64,000 nt of DNA. Source: Microvirga mediterraneensis. GTDB lineage: Bacteria > Pseudomonadota > Alphaproteobacteria > Rhizobiales > Beijerinckiaceae. The position numbers were made by a program, and so were the translations under genes. Below, piece after piece: positions 8,284-18,455 of this stretch; the first letter of the stretch is position 1; each line of letters starts with the position of its first letter. Under the pieces are notes generated by a model that saw nothing but the letters and a program-made list of their open reading frames with translations, made no database searches and was not told the origin of the DNA. The stretch is from NCBI RefSeq assembly GCF_013520865.1, contig NZ_JACDXJ010000001.1, positions 4,263,501 through 4,327,500 of the forward strand, read 5' to 3'.

Positions 8284-9615
8284 TCAGGAGGCCGACTTCT
8301 GCAGATAGCCCGTGACGGAACGGCGGGGGATGAGATAACGCTCGGCCGCGGAGGCGAGATCGTCCTTCATGACGGCCTCGATCTCGACCGGCCAGCGGCG
8401 CACTTCCTCGATGGTCTCGCCGATGGCGAGCGCCGAGCCGTAGATGCGGGCGAGGGAGGATTGGCTGTCCGTGGAATAGATCGTCTCGGCCACGAGACGC
8501 GTCTTGGCGCGCTCGATGGAATCCGCATCCAAGGCCTCGCCGGGGATCGTCTTGAGCACCTGGTCGACAGCTTCTTCCAGCGCCTGCAGCGACACGCCTT
8601 CGGCCGGAACGGCATAGACGCAGAAGCGCGTGTCCTCCATGGCGGAAGACATGTACCAGGCGCCCGCATTCACCGCGATCCCGCGCTCCATCACGAGCTT
8701 GCGGTAGAGATACGAGGTCGGACCGCCGCCGATCACTTCGGCGAGCAGTTCGAGCGAATAGCAATCGCGCTGCGAAGCCGTGCGGCAGGACGGCACGAGA
8801 TAGAGCCGCTGCAGGGTCGGCTGCTCGACCTTCGGATCGGCCACGGTGATGTGACGCGCCGCCACGGGCTCGGGCTCGCGAGGACGCAGGCGCACCGGGC
8901 GCTTGCCCTGCGGCGTGATCCGCCCGTAGGTGGCATCGGCCAGGCGACGTACCTCGTCCTCGCTCACGTCGCCGGCAACGACAAGGATGCCGTTCTCGGG
9001 CGTGTAGAAGCGACGATAATAATCGAGCGCGTGATCGCGATCGAGCGTCTCGATCTCGTGCATCCAGCCGATGATCGGAATGCCATAGGGATGATGCACG
9101 AAGAGCGAAGCCGCCATCGCTTCCGAGAGCTGTGCCGAGGGATCGGTCTCGACGCGCATGCGGCGCTCTTCCAGGACCACGTCGCGCTCGGGACCGATGA
9201 CGGATTCCTCCAGGAGGAGGTTCGTCATGCGATCCGCCTCGAATTCCATCATGGTCTTGAGGTTCTCGCGGGCGACGCGTTGGAAATAGGCCGTGTAGTC
9301 GAACGACGTGAACGCATTCTCCTGGCCCCCGAGGCCCGAGACCACTTTCGAGAACTCACCGGCCGGATGCCTCTCCGTGCCTTTGAACATCAGGTGTTCG
9401 AGGAAGTGCGCGATGCCCGATTGTCCGAGCGGATCGTCGGCCGAACCGTTGCGGTACCAGATCATGTGCGTGACGACGGGAACGCGGCGATCCGGAATGA
9501 CCACGACATCGAGACCGTTGTCGAGCGTGAAGGAAGACAGGTCAGGACCGCTGCCTTCCATCCGCCCGAAGGAGGCGGCATCGGCGCGAAGAAGTGGCTT
9601 AGAGGCAGTGTCCAT
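8284..9615 (-). CDS. M16 family zinc metallopeptidase, catalytic subunit
   Basis: 443 residues. The inverted zinc motif HFLEH lies near residue 70, and the third ligand region is ENLKTMMEFEADRM near 125. This is the active half of a two-subunit M16B protease; the following gene lacks the zinc motif. No clear signal peptide is visible, so location is uncertain (homologues are reported as periplasmic or cytoplasmic peptide-degrading enzymes). It lies downstream of ileS-lspA and the BamF-like gene, an order recurrent in Rhizobiales. Confidence 0.93.
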   Translation of the reverse strand: MDTASKPLLRADAASFGRMEGSGPDLSSFTLDNGLDVVVIPDRRVPVVTHMIWYRNGSADDPLGQSGIAHFLEHLMFKGTERHPAGEFSKVVSGLGGQENAFTSFDYTAYFQRVARENLKTMMEFEADRMTNLLLEESVIGPERDVVLEERRMRVETDPSAQLSEAMAASLFVHHPYGIPIIGWMHEIETLDRDHALDYYRRFYTPENGILVVAGDVSEDEVRRLADATYGRITPQGKRPVRLRPREPEPVAARHITVADPKVEQPTLQRLYLVPSCRTASQRDCYSLELLAEVIGGGPTSYLYRKLVMERGIAVNAGAWYMSSAMEDTRFCVYAVPAEGVSLQALEEAVDQVLKTIPGEALDADSIERAKTRLVAETIYSTDSQSSLARIYGSALAIGETIEEVRRWPVEIEAVMKDDLASAAERYLIPRRSVTGYLQKSAS

Positions 9616-9776
9616 AATGTTCCAACCTTGGCGACATCAAATCGTTTCGCAGGGTGTTTCCTAGGGGATAGTCGAATTAGGAGGCTATGCAAGCGAAGCC
9701 GCAAATCTTTCCTGTGCGGCATTGTTTGCCCGATGTCGTCGGACGAAGGCTTGGCTTTTCACGGCCCCATAACGTT

Positions 9777-9809
9777 TTCAGGCGAAGCGGGTGAACCCGT
9801 TCGCCTGAA
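9777..9809. terminator. strong hairpin 3' of BamF-like gene
   Basis: Perfect arms TTCAGGCGAA and TTCGCCTGAA, with an inner GGGT/ACCC extension, sit about 20 bp beyond the stop of the minus-strand gene ending at 9831. No T-run follows on either strand, so it may be an attenuator or RNA-stabilising hairpin rather than a classic terminator. Confidence 0.5.
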
Positions 9810-9830
9810 GAAAGTGGGGAAAGACAAAGC

Positions 9831-10478
9831 TTACTGCCTGCTCTGCCGCTGGCGGAGATAGGCCGATGGGCTGTCGGGATCGCCCGACACGATGGGGTCC
9901 GCGGAGGCCTTGATCTTGCCGCCGCCCTGGGCCCTGAGCAGGTCGCCCGGAGGATCGCTGAGATAGCGGCGGTCGATGCCGTTGCCCTGCAGCTCCGGCT
10001 TCTCGTCCTTGGTGAAGGCCCGCAGCTCGTCGGGGGTCATGCGGCTGATGTCGGCCTGGCGGCCGACCGGCCCCTGCTGGACGGTCGAGGCATTGGGATT
10101 GCGGCCGGCGCGCATCTCTTCGATCGAGAGGCGCTTGCCTTCCGTGTTCTTGTAGTAGTCGGAGCTGGTATAGGGCGTACGGGCCTCGGCCGCGGCCTTG
10201 CGGCGGGCCGCCACGTCCGGATCCTTGGGCCAGTTGCCGTTGCGCGCCTCGGCGCCGCCGCCCGGGGCCGGGGCCGGCAGGTCCATCTTGGGCGGCAACA
10301 CGAGCGGAGCGCGCTCGTTATACACGATGGGCGCCTTCTCCTTGGGAATGATGCCGATGGCGCCGAGGATGCTCTTCATCGCCTCGCCTTCTTCGGCCGA
10401 CGCGCCGGTGGCGGCGATCAGCAGCGCCAAGGCCCCCGCACGGCCGATGACTTTCATTCCCTTCATGGCACCCACCAT
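9831..10478 (-). CDS. secreted protein of DUF3035/BamF-like type
   Basis: 215 residues. An N-terminal signal peptide (positive MKGMK, hydrophobic ALALLIAATG, cleavage after ASA) is followed by a Pro-rich segment with PLVLPPKMDLPAPAP, which resembles the PLVVPPxFxLPPP signature of DUF3035 (BamF-type outer-membrane assembly accessory proteins). Unlike BamF lipoproteins it shows no lipobox cysteine. The C-terminal part has a DDLRAF-like helix and a disordered tail. It sits between lspA and the M16 pair. The exact start is uncertain (ATG at 10478 or 10466; GGTGGG precedes the latter). The function is tentative. Confidence 0.7.
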   Translation of the reverse strand: MVGAMKGMKVIGRAGALALLIAATGASAEEGEAMKSILGAIGIIPKEKAPIVYNERAPLVLPPKMDLPAPAPGGGAEARNGNWPKDPDVAARRKAAAEARTPYTSSDYYKNTEGKRLSIEEMRAGRNPNASTVQQGPVGRQADISRMTPDELRAFTKDEKPELQGNGIDRRYLSDPPGDLLRAQGGGKIKASADPIVSGDPDSPSAYLRQRQSRQ

Positions 10479-10553
10479 TCGTTTCTCATTGTGGCCGGAA
10501 GGCCTGATCGCTCATTCTGGCGAACATATGGCAGCGGGCGCGATAAAATATCA

Positions 10554-11177
10554 TTATTTCGCCCGCCGCCCCTCCAGGACGAAGGAGTCATAAAGCAAAC
10601 CGACCACCCCCGCAACGATGGCCGCGTCGGCCACGTTGAACACGTACCAGGACCACGACCCGAAGTGGATCTGGATGAAATCGAACACGGCCCCGAACCA
10701 GAGACGGTCGATGACATTCCCGACCGCCCCGCCCACGATCAGGCCGAGGGAGGCCGCCAGGAGCTTGGCATTGGTCCGGCGGATCCAGAAGGACAGGCCG
10801 ATGGCGGCCAGGATGGAGATGACGATCAGCCCCCAGCGGCCAAGGTCGGTGCTCTGCTGGAACAGGCCGTAGGAGATGCCCCGGTTCCAGACCACGATCA
10901 GGTTCACGAAGGAGGTCAGCTCGACCGGCTCCTTCACTGGAAGATCGTAGACATAGAACGTGTAGAGCTTCGTCGCCTGGTCGAGGACGAACGTGATCAG
11001 CGCGATCGAGAAGCCGAGGATCGCCGCGACGGACAATCCCCTTTGGACTGCCGCCCGGCCCCTGCCCGCTCCCTTCCGGGAGCGCGGCTTGCTCGCCGCG
11101 CGCGGACGCGGAGAACCGGGTCGGGACGTCGTTCCCGCGTCAGTGAGCGGAGCGCCGGTATCCTCTGGATTGCTCAT
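10554..11177 (-). CDS. lspA: lipoprotein signal peptidase (signal peptidase II)
   Basis: 207 residues: a basic, Pro-rich N-terminal extension of about 40 residues, then four membrane segments. The two catalytic Asp motifs are visible: [15 protein letters not shown] and FNVADAAI. LspA cleaves the signal peptide of diacylated prolipoproteins in the inner membrane, acting after Lgt (49.9 kb). The ATG at 11177 overlaps the ileS stop codon by four bases (ATGA), so translation is probably coupled; this decides the start over upstream in-frame codons inside ileS. Confidence 0.95.
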   Translation of the reverse strand: MSNPEDTGAPLTDAGTTSRPGSPRPRAASKPRSRKGAGRGRAAVQRGLSVAAILGFSIALITFVLDQATKLYTFYVYDLPVKEPVELTSFVNLIVVWNRGISYGLFQQSTDLGRWGLIVISILAAIGLSFWIRRTNAKLLAASLGLIVGGAVGNVIDRLWFGAVFDFIQIHFGSWSWYVFNVADAAIVAGVVGLLYDSFVLEGRRAK

Positions 11178-14131
11178 TCGGCGGCCGCCTTCAGCTGGTC
11201 CCATTCGCGCAGGGCCGCCGCGTCGCGGGGCGTCACGTCCGGGTAATCGGGATCGGCGCCCACATCCGGCGTCACCTTCCACGAACGGGCGCATTTGCGG
11301 CCTTGCGCGAGAGCCGGCACGACCGCGACACCCTTCACGTCGTCGAGACGGAAAGCCCCGGCCGGGCCGTCGCCCTGCACCACCTGGATGCCGGACGTGA
11401 TGCAGATCTCGGCGAGGTCGAGCCCCTGAACGGCCTTGAGCAGGCCGTCATCGGCAATATGCACGACGGGCGCCGCCTCGAGGCTTGCGCCGATGCGCTT
11501 CTGCGCGCGCTCGATCTCCAGCGCGCCGGTGACGACGCGGCGCACGCGGCGGACCTTCGCCCAACGCTCGGCAAGCGCATCGTCGCGCCATTCCGCCGGC
11601 ACCTGCGGGAAGGTTTCGAGATGCACCGACTCGGCCTGCGGATAACGGGCGAGCCAGGCCTCCTCCGCCGTGAAGGCGAGGATCGGAGCGATCCAGGTCG
11701 CCACGCAGCGGAAGGTCTGGTCGATCACCGTCAGGGCGCTCTTGCGAACTTGGCTCGAGATCGGATCGCAATAGAGCGAGTCCTTGCGGACGTCGAAATA
11801 GAAGGCCGACAGATCCGTGGTCATGAACGAGTTCAGGAGCGCGATCACCCGCTTGTAGTCGAACGTCGCGTAGGCTTCGCGCATCTCGCCGTCGAGCTCG
11901 GCGAGGCGGTGCAGCACGAAGCGTTCCAGCTCCGGCATGTCGCTTACGGCGACCTTGTCGGCCTCGTGGAAATGCGCAAGCGACCCCAGCATCCAGCGGA
12001 TCGTGTTGCGCAGCTTGCGATAAGTCTCGACGAAGGTCTTCAGGATCTCCGGACCGATGCGCAGATCGTCCGAGTAGTCGGACGCCGCGACCCACAGGCG
12101 CAGGATGTCGGCGCCGGAATCCTGGATCACTTTCTGCGGCGCCACCACGTTGCCGAGGGACTTCGACATCTTCTGCCCCTTCTCGTCGAGGACGAAGCCG
12201 TGGGTCAGGACGATGTCGTAGGGCGCGCGGCCGCGCGTGCCGCAGCTTTCGAGCAGCGACGAGTGGAACCAGCCGCGATGCTGGTCGGAGCCTTCCAGAT
12301 ACATGACCTGATCGGGGCCGCCATCCACCTTGCGCGTGACCTTCAGGTCCTCGCGCTTCTCCAATGCGAAAGCATGCGTGCAACCGGAATCGAACCACAC
12401 GTCGAGGATGTCGTTGACCTTGTCGAAATCGGCGAGGTCGTAACCGCCGGCCTTCAGGAAGCGCGAGCCGTCATCTGCGTACCATGCGTCGGCGCCTTCC
12501 TTCTCGAAAGCATCCGCGATGGCGGCGTTCACGCGCTCGTCCTTGAGGATCTCGTTGGTGCCCTTCTTCACGAACACCGCGATCGGCACGCCCCAGGCGC
12601 GCTGACGCGAGACCACCCAGTCGGGACGGTTCTCGATCATGCCGGTGATGCGGTTCTCGCCCGATTCCGGCACCCATTCGACGGTCTTGATGCCGTGGAG
12701 CGCGCGCTGACGGAGCGTATCGCCCTTATCGTCGAGCGGCTTGTCCATGGAGATGAACCATTGCGGCGTGTTGCGGAAGATCAGCGGACCTTTCGAGCGC
12801 CAGGAATGGGGGTACTGGTGCTTGAGGCGCCCGCGCGCGATGAGCGCGCCGACCTCGACGAGCTTCTTGATCACCGCCTCGTTGGCGCCCGCATCCTTGC
12901 CCTTGTCATCGTAGATGCGCTCGCCGGCGAAGAACGGCACGTCTGGGAAATAGGACGAATCCGGCGAGACCGTGTGCGGGACTTCCTTCGTGCCGCAGGC
13001 GGCGAACACGTCGCGGTGCTTCACATAGGTGTTGTAGTCGTCCGCGCCGTGGCCGGGAGCCGTGTGCACGAAGCCCGTGCCCGCATCGTCGGTGACGTAA
13101 TCGGCCGGCAGCACCGGCACGCCGAAATCCCAGTAGCCGTGCGCGCCCTCGAGCCCGCGGAACGGATGCGCACAGCGCTCGATCATCACCGGCAGCACGT
13201 CCTTCACGCGCTCGTACCCGGCGACGCGCGCGGCCGCGAACACGTCCGCCGCGAGCTTGTCGGCGATGACGAGACGGTCGCCGACCTTGGCCCAATTATC
13301 GTCCGCCGCCTCGGTGACCTCGTAGATGCCATAGGCGATGGTCTCGCCATAGGCGATGGCGCGGTTGGCCGGGATCGTCCAGGGAGTCGTCGTCCAGATG
13401 ACCACCGACGCGCCGTCGAGATCGCCGTCGAGCGTGTTGGTGATCCTGAACTTCACCCAGATCGTCGTGGAGGTTTTTTCGTGGTACTCGACCTCGGCCT
13501 CGGCGAGTGCGGTCTTCTCGACGGAGGACCACATGACGGGCTTGGAGCCGCGATAGAGCTGGTCGCTCACGGCGAACTTCATGATCTCGCGGGCGATCTG
13601 CGCTTCCGCGTCGTAGCTCATGGTCTGGTACGGGTTCGTCCAGTCGCCCTCGACGCCGAGGCGCTTGAATTCCTCGCGCTGCACGTCGATCCATTTCTCG
13701 GCGAAGGCCCGGCACTCGCGCCGGAACTCGACGATGTCCACATCGTCCTTGTTCTTGCCCTTGGCGCGATATTCCTCCTCGATCTTCCACTCGATCGGCA
13801 GGCCGTGGCAGTCCCAGCCGGGCACGTAGTTGGAGTCGAAGCCCAGCATGCCCTGCGAGCGGACCACCATGTCCTTCAGGATCTTGTTGAGCGCGTGGCC
13901 GATATGGATGTTGCCGTTGGCGTAGGGAGGGCCATCGTGGAGAACGAAGCGCGGCCGGCCCTTCTGGGCTTCGCGCAGGCGCTCGTAGAGCCGGTTCTCG
14001 TTCCAGCGCTGCAGGAACTGCGGCTCGCGCTGCGGCAGGCCGGCCCGCATGGGGAACTCGGTCTGGGGCAGGAACAGGGTCTCGGAATAGTCGCGGGCGG
14101 CGCTCTCGGGCTTATCGGTCATGACGGTCAA
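11174..14131 (-). CDS. ileS: isoleucyl-tRNA synthetase
   Basis: 985 residues, a class I synthetase. The HIGH motif is present as HIGH in [12 protein letters not shown] near residue 75, the KMSKS loop as [10 protein letters not shown] in the last third, and the editing (CP1) domain lies between them. It charges tRNA-Ile in the cytosol. It is the first gene of the ileS-lspA unit. The family's usual ribF partner is nearby (16.2 kb, same strand), but msrB and a DUF3095 gene on the opposite strand separate them. Confidence 0.97.
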   Translation of the reverse strand: MTVMTDKPESAARDYSETLFLPQTEFPMRAGLPQREPQFLQRWNENRLYERLREAQKGRPRFVLHDGPPYANGNIHIGHALNKILKDMVVRSQGMLGFDSNYVPGWDCHGLPIEWKIEEEYRAKGKNKDDVDIVEFRRECRAFAEKWIDVQREEFKRLGVEGDWTNPYQTMSYDAEAQIAREIMKFAVSDQLYRGSKPVMWSSVEKTALAEAEVEYHEKTSTTIWVKFRITNTLDGDLDGASVVIWTTTPWTIPANRAIAYGETIAYGIYEVTEAADDNWAKVGDRLVIADKLAADVFAAARVAGYERVKDVLPVMIERCAHPFRGLEGAHGYWDFGVPVLPADYVTDDAGTGFVHTAPGHGADDYNTYVKHRDVFAACGTKEVPHTVSPDSSYFPDVPFFAGERIYDDKGKDAGANEAVIKKLVEVGALIARGRLKHQYPHSWRSKGPLIFRNTPQWFISMDKPLDDKGDTLRQRALHGIKTVEWVPESGENRITGMIENRPDWVVSRQRAWGVPIAVFVKKGTNEILKDERVNAAIADAFEKEGADAWYADDGSRFLKAGGYDLADFDKVNDILDVWFDSGCTHAFALEKREDLKVTRKVDGGPDQVMYLEGSDQHRGWFHSSLLESCGTRGRAPYDIVLTHGFVLDEKGQKMSKSLGNVVAPQKVIQDSGADILRLWVAASDYSDDLRIGPEILKTFVETYRKLRNTIRWMLGSLAHFHEADKVAVSDMPELERFVLHRLAELDGEMREAYATFDYKRVIALLNSFMTTDLSAFYFDVRKDSLYCDPISSQVRKSALTVIDQTFRCVATWIAPILAFTAEEAWLARYPQAESVHLETFPQVPAEWRDDALAERWAKVRRVRRVVTGALEIERAQKRIGASLEAAPVVHIADDGLLKAVQGLDLAEICITSGIQVVQGDGPAGAFRLDDVKGVAVVPALAQGRKCARSWKVTPDVGADPDYPDVTPRDAAALREWDQLKAAAE

Positions 14132-14412
14132 TCGGTCTTGTGTGGCCTGCGATCAGGCAGGCGCATCGGGCTTCTCTTGGGGCGAACGGCTAGGATCCCG
14201 GACCTTCGCACATCATGCGAAAGCCGGGCCGATAATTCGCGCCTCGCCGATGCGGGCCGCATGCAGAGCCTGAGAAACCATGGACATGCCGAGCCTTTTA
14301 GCAGCGCCGGGCCGGATAATAAAGCGTGGTGATTGCCGGGGCGGCTCCCTATTTAAGGACCGGAACCAGCCCTATAGTCACCCCAGCAAACGACGGGCAG
14401 GAAGGATTGACC

Positions 14413-14916
14413 ATGGCAGACTCGACCATTTCGGCCGAACGGCGCTCGAAAGCTGGCTTCGACCTCACCCCGCCCAGCCCCGAGCAGATGCACGCCCTCG
14501 TGGCCAATCTCGACGACGAGGAGCGCCGGGTCCTGCTCGAGCACGGCACGGAGCGGCCCTTCTGCGGCATCTTCAACGAGGCCAAGGAGAAGGGCACCTA
14601 TTGCTGCCGCCTCTGCGGCCTGCCCCTGTTCAATGCCGGCACCAAGTTCGAATCCGGCACCGGCTGGCCGAGCTTCTTCGACCCCATCGACCGGGACCAC
14701 ATCGCCTTCGTGCGCGACACCAGCTACGGCATGGTCCGCACCGAGATCCGCTGCGCCCGCTGCGAGGGCCATCTCGGCCACGTGTTCAACGACGGCCCGC
14801 CCCCGACCGGCGAGCGCTACTGCATGAACTCGGTCTCCATGCGCTTCGTCGCCGAGGGCGATCCGCTGCCGGACGAGCTGGGCCGGGGCGCCCCGGAGGG
14901 AGAAACCGTGGGCTGA
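14413..14916 (+). CDS. msrB: peptide-methionine (R)-S-oxide reductase MsrB
   Basis: 167 residues, one SelR/MsrB domain. The catalytic Cys lies in [11 protein letters not shown]; four structural zinc cysteines lie in CRLCG and [16 protein letters not shown] and [11 protein letters not shown] are family signatures. It reduces methionine-R-sulfoxide in oxidised proteins. An in-frame codon exists at 14326, but AGGAAGGA at 14399-14406 fits the ATG at 14413. Six bases separate it from the DUF3095 gene, so the two are probably cotranscribed. Confidence 0.95.
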   Translation: MADSTISAERRSKAGFDLTPPSPEQMHALVANLDDEERRVLLEHGTERPFCGIFNEAKEKGTYCCRLCGLPLFNAGTKFESGTGWPSFFDPIDRDHIAFVRDTSYGMVRTEIRCARCEGHLGHVFNDGPPPTGERYCMNSVSMRFVAEGDPLPDELGRGAPEGETVG

Positions 14917-14922
14917 CGGCTC

Positions 14923-16092
14923 ATGGGCGCCGCCGCACATGAGACGGGAAGCCGGGCAGGATCGGACTTCTATGCCCGCCTGCCCGTCTTCGACCATTTC
15001 TCCCAATTGACCGACCCTAGGCTCTACATGCCCGCCCCGGACGATTGGGTGCTGGGCCTCAGCGACATCGTGCGCTCGACCTCCGCGGTCGAGGCCGGGC
15101 GCTACAAGGAGGTCAACACGGCCGCGGCCGCCGTGATCGCGGCGATCTCCAACAAGCTCGGCACGAGCGCGTTTCCCTTCGTGTTCAGCGGCGACGGCGC
15201 AAGTTTCGCGCTACCCGACGCGCAATCCGATCTGGCCCGCGAGGTTCTGTCCACCGTGGCCGCCTGGGTGCGGGATTCCTTCGGCTTCGAGCTGCGCATC
15301 GCGCTCGTTCCGGTCTCCGCGATCCGCGCCGAAGGCCACGACGTGCGGATCGCCCGGTTCGCGGCGTCTCCGGACGTCTCCTATGCCATGTTCTCCGGCG
15401 GCGGCCTCGCCTATGCGGAGCGGCGGATGAAGGAAGGCGCCTTCGCCATTCCCCCGGCCCGACCCGGAACCCTGCCCGACCTCACCGGACTGACCTGCCG
15501 CTTCGACGAGATCAGGCCGGAGCGCGGCATCATCCTGTCCCTGATCCTGCTCACCGGCTCCGATGCGGACACGGAAGCTTTCAACACCCTCGTCAGTCAG
15601 GTCCTGTCGCTCGCCGAGGGCCAGGAGGCCGGACGGCCGGTGCCGGAAGGCGGCCCTGCCCTGTCCACGCCTTTCAAGGGTTTCGATCTCGAAGCGAAGA
15701 CCGTCCGGAAGAGTGTGGCGGGTCTCGTCACCCTGGCGAAGCTCGCGGGTCTTCGTCTGGCTGCCTTCCTGATCCTCCGGTTCGGACTGAAGGTCGGCGG
15801 GTTCGATCCGAACCGCTACCGGCACCAGCTCGTCGAGAACACGGATTTCCGCAAGTTCGACGACGGCCTGCGCATGACCCTCGACTGCACCCCCGCCCTG
15901 GCCGACCGGCTGGAAACACTACTGGCCGAGGCGCAGCGGACAGGCATCGCCCGTTACGGCCTGCACCGGCAGGACGCGGCCCTCATGACCTGCTTCGTCC
16001 CCTCCGCCACCCGCAGCGACCACATCCATTTCGTCGACGGCGCCATGGGCGGCTACCCGATGGCGGCGCGGGCGCTGAAGCCGGCGATGTGA
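14923..16092 (+). CDS. DUF3095 family protein, cyclase-like
   Basis: 389 residues. The N-terminal half has two segments that recall class III nucleotidyl cyclases: LSDIVRSTSAVEAGRYKEVN (metal Asp and Ser-Thr) and FVFSGDGASFALP (GDG loop). The C-terminal half (from about residue 250) contains a helical stretch, then DDGLRMTLDCTP and an HFVDGA segment typical of DUF3095. The catalytic activity is unproven. It follows msrB by six bases, suggesting an oxidative-stress or signalling context. Confidence 0.75.
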   Translation: MGAAAHETGSRAGSDFYARLPVFDHFSQLTDPRLYMPAPDDWVLGLSDIVRSTSAVEAGRYKEVNTAAAAVIAAISNKLGTSAFPFVFSGDGASFALPDAQSDLAREVLSTVAAWVRDSFGFELRIALVPVSAIRAEGHDVRIARFAASPDVSYAMFSGGGLAYAERRMKEGAFAIPPARPGTLPDLTGLTCRFDEIRPERGIILSLILLTGSDADTEAFNTLVSQVLSLAEGQEAGRPVPEGGPALSTPFKGFDLEAKTVRKSVAGLVTLAKLAGLRLAAFLILRFGLKVGGFDPNRYRHQLVENTDFRKFDDGLRMTLDCTPALADRLETLLAEAQRTGIARYGLHRQDAALMTCFVPSATRSDHIHFVDGAMGGYPMAARALKPAM

Positions 16093-16113
16093 GGGACGAC
16101 TTCCGGGTCCATT

Positions 16114-16215
16114 TGTCATTCCCGGCCGGAGCGCAGCGGAGGGGAAGGGAATCCACCCGTACGCTCCGCGCCATGGATCCCCTTCCCGGCCTTTCGGCCG
16201 CCGGGGATGACACGG
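16114..16215. repeat. R1 palindromic intergenic repeat, copy 2
   Basis: Same boundaries as copy 1 (TGTCATTCCCGGCCGGAGCG at one end, GCCGGGGATGACACGG at the other) and the same inner GGGGAAGGGAATCCAC / TGGATCCCCTTCCC pairing. It lies between the convergent DUF3095 and ribF genes. Confidence 0.85.
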
Positions 16216-16220
16216 TTGGC

Positions 16221-17189
16221 TCAACCGATCATCGAAACCGTCTTGTCCTCGGCGAGCATCCGCTTCGCCTCGGCCGAGTCGCGGTCCATCTGGGCGATCA
16301 GCGCGTCGATCCCGTCGAAGCGCTCCTCGCCGCGGATCCAGCCGACGAACTCCACGTCCAAAACCTGTCCGTAGAGGTCGCCGGAAAAGTCGAAAAGATG
16401 CACTTCGAGCAGCGGAGCGCCGTTGTCGAAGGTCGGACGGCGGCCGAAGCTGGCGACTCCGTCGACCGGCCGACCCGCCACTATGGCCCGAACCGCGTAG
16501 ATGCCATGCCGGAGACGGCAATCGTCGGGAAGGCGCATATTGGCCGTGGGATAGCCGAGCACCCGGCCGCGCTTGTCGCCGTGGCGCACCTCCGCCTGCA
16601 CGAACCAGCGATAGCCGAGCAGCCGGTTGGCCGTGGCGATGTCGCCAGCTTCCAACGCGGCCCGGATGGCGCTGGATGAAACGGGCTCCGTCCCTTCCAC
16701 GACCGCCGGGGCGATCAGGCATTCGAGCCCCCGTTCCCGGCAAAGCTCCGCCATGCGCGCCGGATTGCCTTCCCGCCCACGGCCGAAATGAAAATCGTGG
16801 CCGATCACCACACCCGAGAGCTGCAGATCGTTCGCCAGCAGGTCCACGAAGCCCGCCGCCGTCAGGGCCGCGAGGTTCCCGCCGAAGCGCCGCTGGAAGA
16901 CGCCGTCGAGGCCGAGGCGGGCGAGGATCTTGAGCTTCACGGGTTCGGGGGTGAGCCGGAACAGGGGCCTGTCGGGCTGGAAGAAGGTGCGTGGATGCGG
17001 CTCGAACGTCAGGGCCGCCGCCGGTTTTCCGGAGTTCAAGGCCATGCTGAGGAGATATTGGTGCCCCCGGTGCACCCCGTCGAAATTGCCGATGGCTGCC
17101 ACCGCACCCTTGAGGCTCTCGGGTACGGACTCGCCGTCGCGGCAAACCACGAAAGAAGGGGACATCGGAGGAGAAATCTCGGAGCTCAT
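16221..17189 (-). CDS. ribF: bifunctional riboflavin kinase/FAD synthetase
   Basis: About 322 residues. The FAD synthetase (nucleotidyltransferase) domain comes first: GNFDGVHRGHQ, GHDFHFGRGREG and the EGTEPVSSSAIR segment. The C-terminal riboflavin kinase domain carries GYPTANMRLP and GVASFGRRPTF, then LEVHLFDFSGDLYG. It converts riboflavin to FMN and FAD. No clear Shine-Dalgarno decides between ATG at 17189 and ATG at 17165. An open frame runs further upstream through an R1 repeat and is not believed to be coding. Confidence 0.93.
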   Translation of the reverse strand: MSSEISPPMSPSFVVCRDGESVPESLKGAVAAIGNFDGVHRGHQYLLSMALNSGKPAAALTFEPHPRTFFQPDRPLFRLTPEPVKLKILARLGLDGVFQRRFGGNLAALTAAGFVDLLANDLQLSGVVIGHDFHFGRGREGNPARMAELCRERGLECLIAPAVVEGTEPVSSSAIRAALEAGDIATANRLLGYRWFVQAEVRHGDKRGRVLGYPTANMRLPDDCRLRHGIYAVRAIVAGRPVDGVASFGRRPTFDNGAPLLEVHLFDFSGDLYGQVLDVEFVGWIRGEERFDGIDALIAQMDRDSAEAKRMLAEDKTVSMIG

Positions 17190-17270
17190 CTGTGCGGATA
17201 TCGGTGCGGGCGGACCCTGTCGAAAACCGGCCCTCGGGTCAAGGGAAGTCGCTTCGGCGAGCCCCCTCGG

Positions 17271-17368
17271 TGTCATCCCGGCCAGAGCGTAGCGGAGGGG
17301 AAGGGAATCCATGGCTCTGCGCGTGATCATGGATCCCCTTCCCGCACTTCGTGCGCCGGGGATGACAA
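17271..17368. repeat. R1 palindromic intergenic repeat, copy 3
   Basis: TGTCATCCCGGCCAGAGCGT to GCCGGGGATGACA with internal GGGGAAGGGAATCCAT / ATGGATCCCCTTCCC pairing. An R2-like arm (CCCGCGGCACGAGGCCGGTGATGACG type) follows directly to about 17400. It fills most of the gap between ribF and the HAD gene. Confidence 0.85.
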
Positions 17369-17418
17369 CGACCCGCGGCACGAGGCCGGTGATGACGTGG
17401 AGATGGACCAGACCGACC

Positions 17419-18294
17419 TCACCAGGACAGCACTTCCGTGAAGGCGGTCGGCCGGACGGGCTGCCGGTCCACCCAATCCTGCACGTGATCGGAGACCAGG
17501 TCGCCCTTGTGGAGGCCCAGCTCCTCCGCATGGATGCCACGGGCGATCATCAGCGAGTCGATGCCGTAGCCCACGGCCCCGGCGATATCGGTGCGGATCG
17601 CATCGCCGACGGCCAGAACCCTGTCCTTCGAAACGGCCCGACCGTTCAGTCCGGCTGCGACGGAGAGCGCCCGGTCGTAGACGGGGCCATGGGGCTTGCC
17701 CGCATAGAAGACCTTGCCGCCCATCTCCTCGTAGGCGAGCGCGATGGTTCCGGCGCAGGGCAGGATCATGTGGCCGCGCTCGACGATGAGATCGGGGTTG
17801 GCGCAGACCATCAGCAGGTCGCGCCGGAGCATGGCTTCGAGCGTGGGCCGGTAATCCTCGACCGTCTCCTCCTCGTCGTTGTCGAAGCCGGAGCAGACCA
17901 CGTAATCGGCCTCGTCGACGGAGCCGAAGCGGACATCGAGGCCGTCATAGATCGGCATGTCGCGGGGCGGGCCGATATGGTGGACGATCCTGTCGATGCG
18001 CTCCTCGATGGCAAGCCGCGTCAGGTCGCCGGAGGTCACGATGGCATCGTAGGCCGTGCGCGGCACGCCGAATCCGTCGAGCTGGGTTCCCACGGAGGCG
18101 CCGGGACGCGGCGCGTTCGACACGAGAACGACCCGCCCTCCCCCGGCCCGAAACCGCGTCAGCGCATCGCTCGCCGCCTCATAGGCTTTGATGCCGTTAT
18201 GCAGCACGCCCCAGACGTCGCAGAGAACGAGATCGTATCGATCGGCGAGGGATTGCAGGCCCTCGACGTGAGCGGGACGGGTCAAAGCGGTCAT
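17419..18294 (-). CDS. HAD superfamily class IIA phosphatase (NagD/TIGR01459-like)
   Basis: 291 residues. HAD motif I reads CDVWGVLHNG (Asp nucleophile with the class IIA Trp-Gly variant), motif II VLVSNAPRPG, motif III AGKPHGPVYD and motif IV VGDAIRTDIAGA. The cap is the C2a type. It is probably a sugar-phosphate or phosphoglycolate-like phosphatase; the substrate cannot be read from sequence. Confidence 0.88.
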   Translation of the reverse strand: MTALTRPAHVEGLQSLADRYDLVLCDVWGVLHNGIKAYEAASDALTRFRAGGGRVVLVSNAPRPGASVGTQLDGFGVPRTAYDAIVTSGDLTRLAIEERIDRIVHHIGPPRDMPIYDGLDVRFGSVDEADYVVCSGFDNDEEETVEDYRPTLEAMLRRDLLMVCANPDLIVERGHMILPCAGTIALAYEEMGGKVFYAGKPHGPVYDRALSVAAGLNGRAVSKDRVLAVGDAIRTDIAGAVGYGIDSLMIARGIHAEELGLHKGDLVSDHVQDWVDRQPVRPTAFTEVLSW

Positions 18295-18455
18295 GGGATC
18301 TCACTAGCGTATCGTGCGGACCCGCAGGGCCGCGTCGGCGGCCCGAACGGGCCACCTGTGTGAAAAGTGGCCCGGTTTTCCCCGCCAAACGATGCGCAAG
18401 TCAAGTCAATCCGGCAGAGCCGGATCATCGAGGCGTTCACGCCTCGCGCCGCCCG

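Noticed and set aside
8255-8764. N-terminal extension of the non-catalytic M16 protein
   Set aside because: It would run through the catalytic M16 gene in another frame; GAGG and family length support the start at 8254.
9687-9794. A 35-codon frame preceded by AGGAGG
   Set aside because: Spacing between AGGAGG and ATG is only two bases, the peptide has no structure pattern, and it runs into the hairpin at 9777-9809.
11303-14332. A 1009-residue open frame opposite ileS
   Set aside because: It has no recognisable domain and mirrors the codon structure of ileS. Long antisense frames are common in GC-rich genomes.
17190-17540. Upstream extension of ribF
   Set aside because: It passes through an R1 repeat and shows no riboflavin kinase/FAD synthetase similarity.
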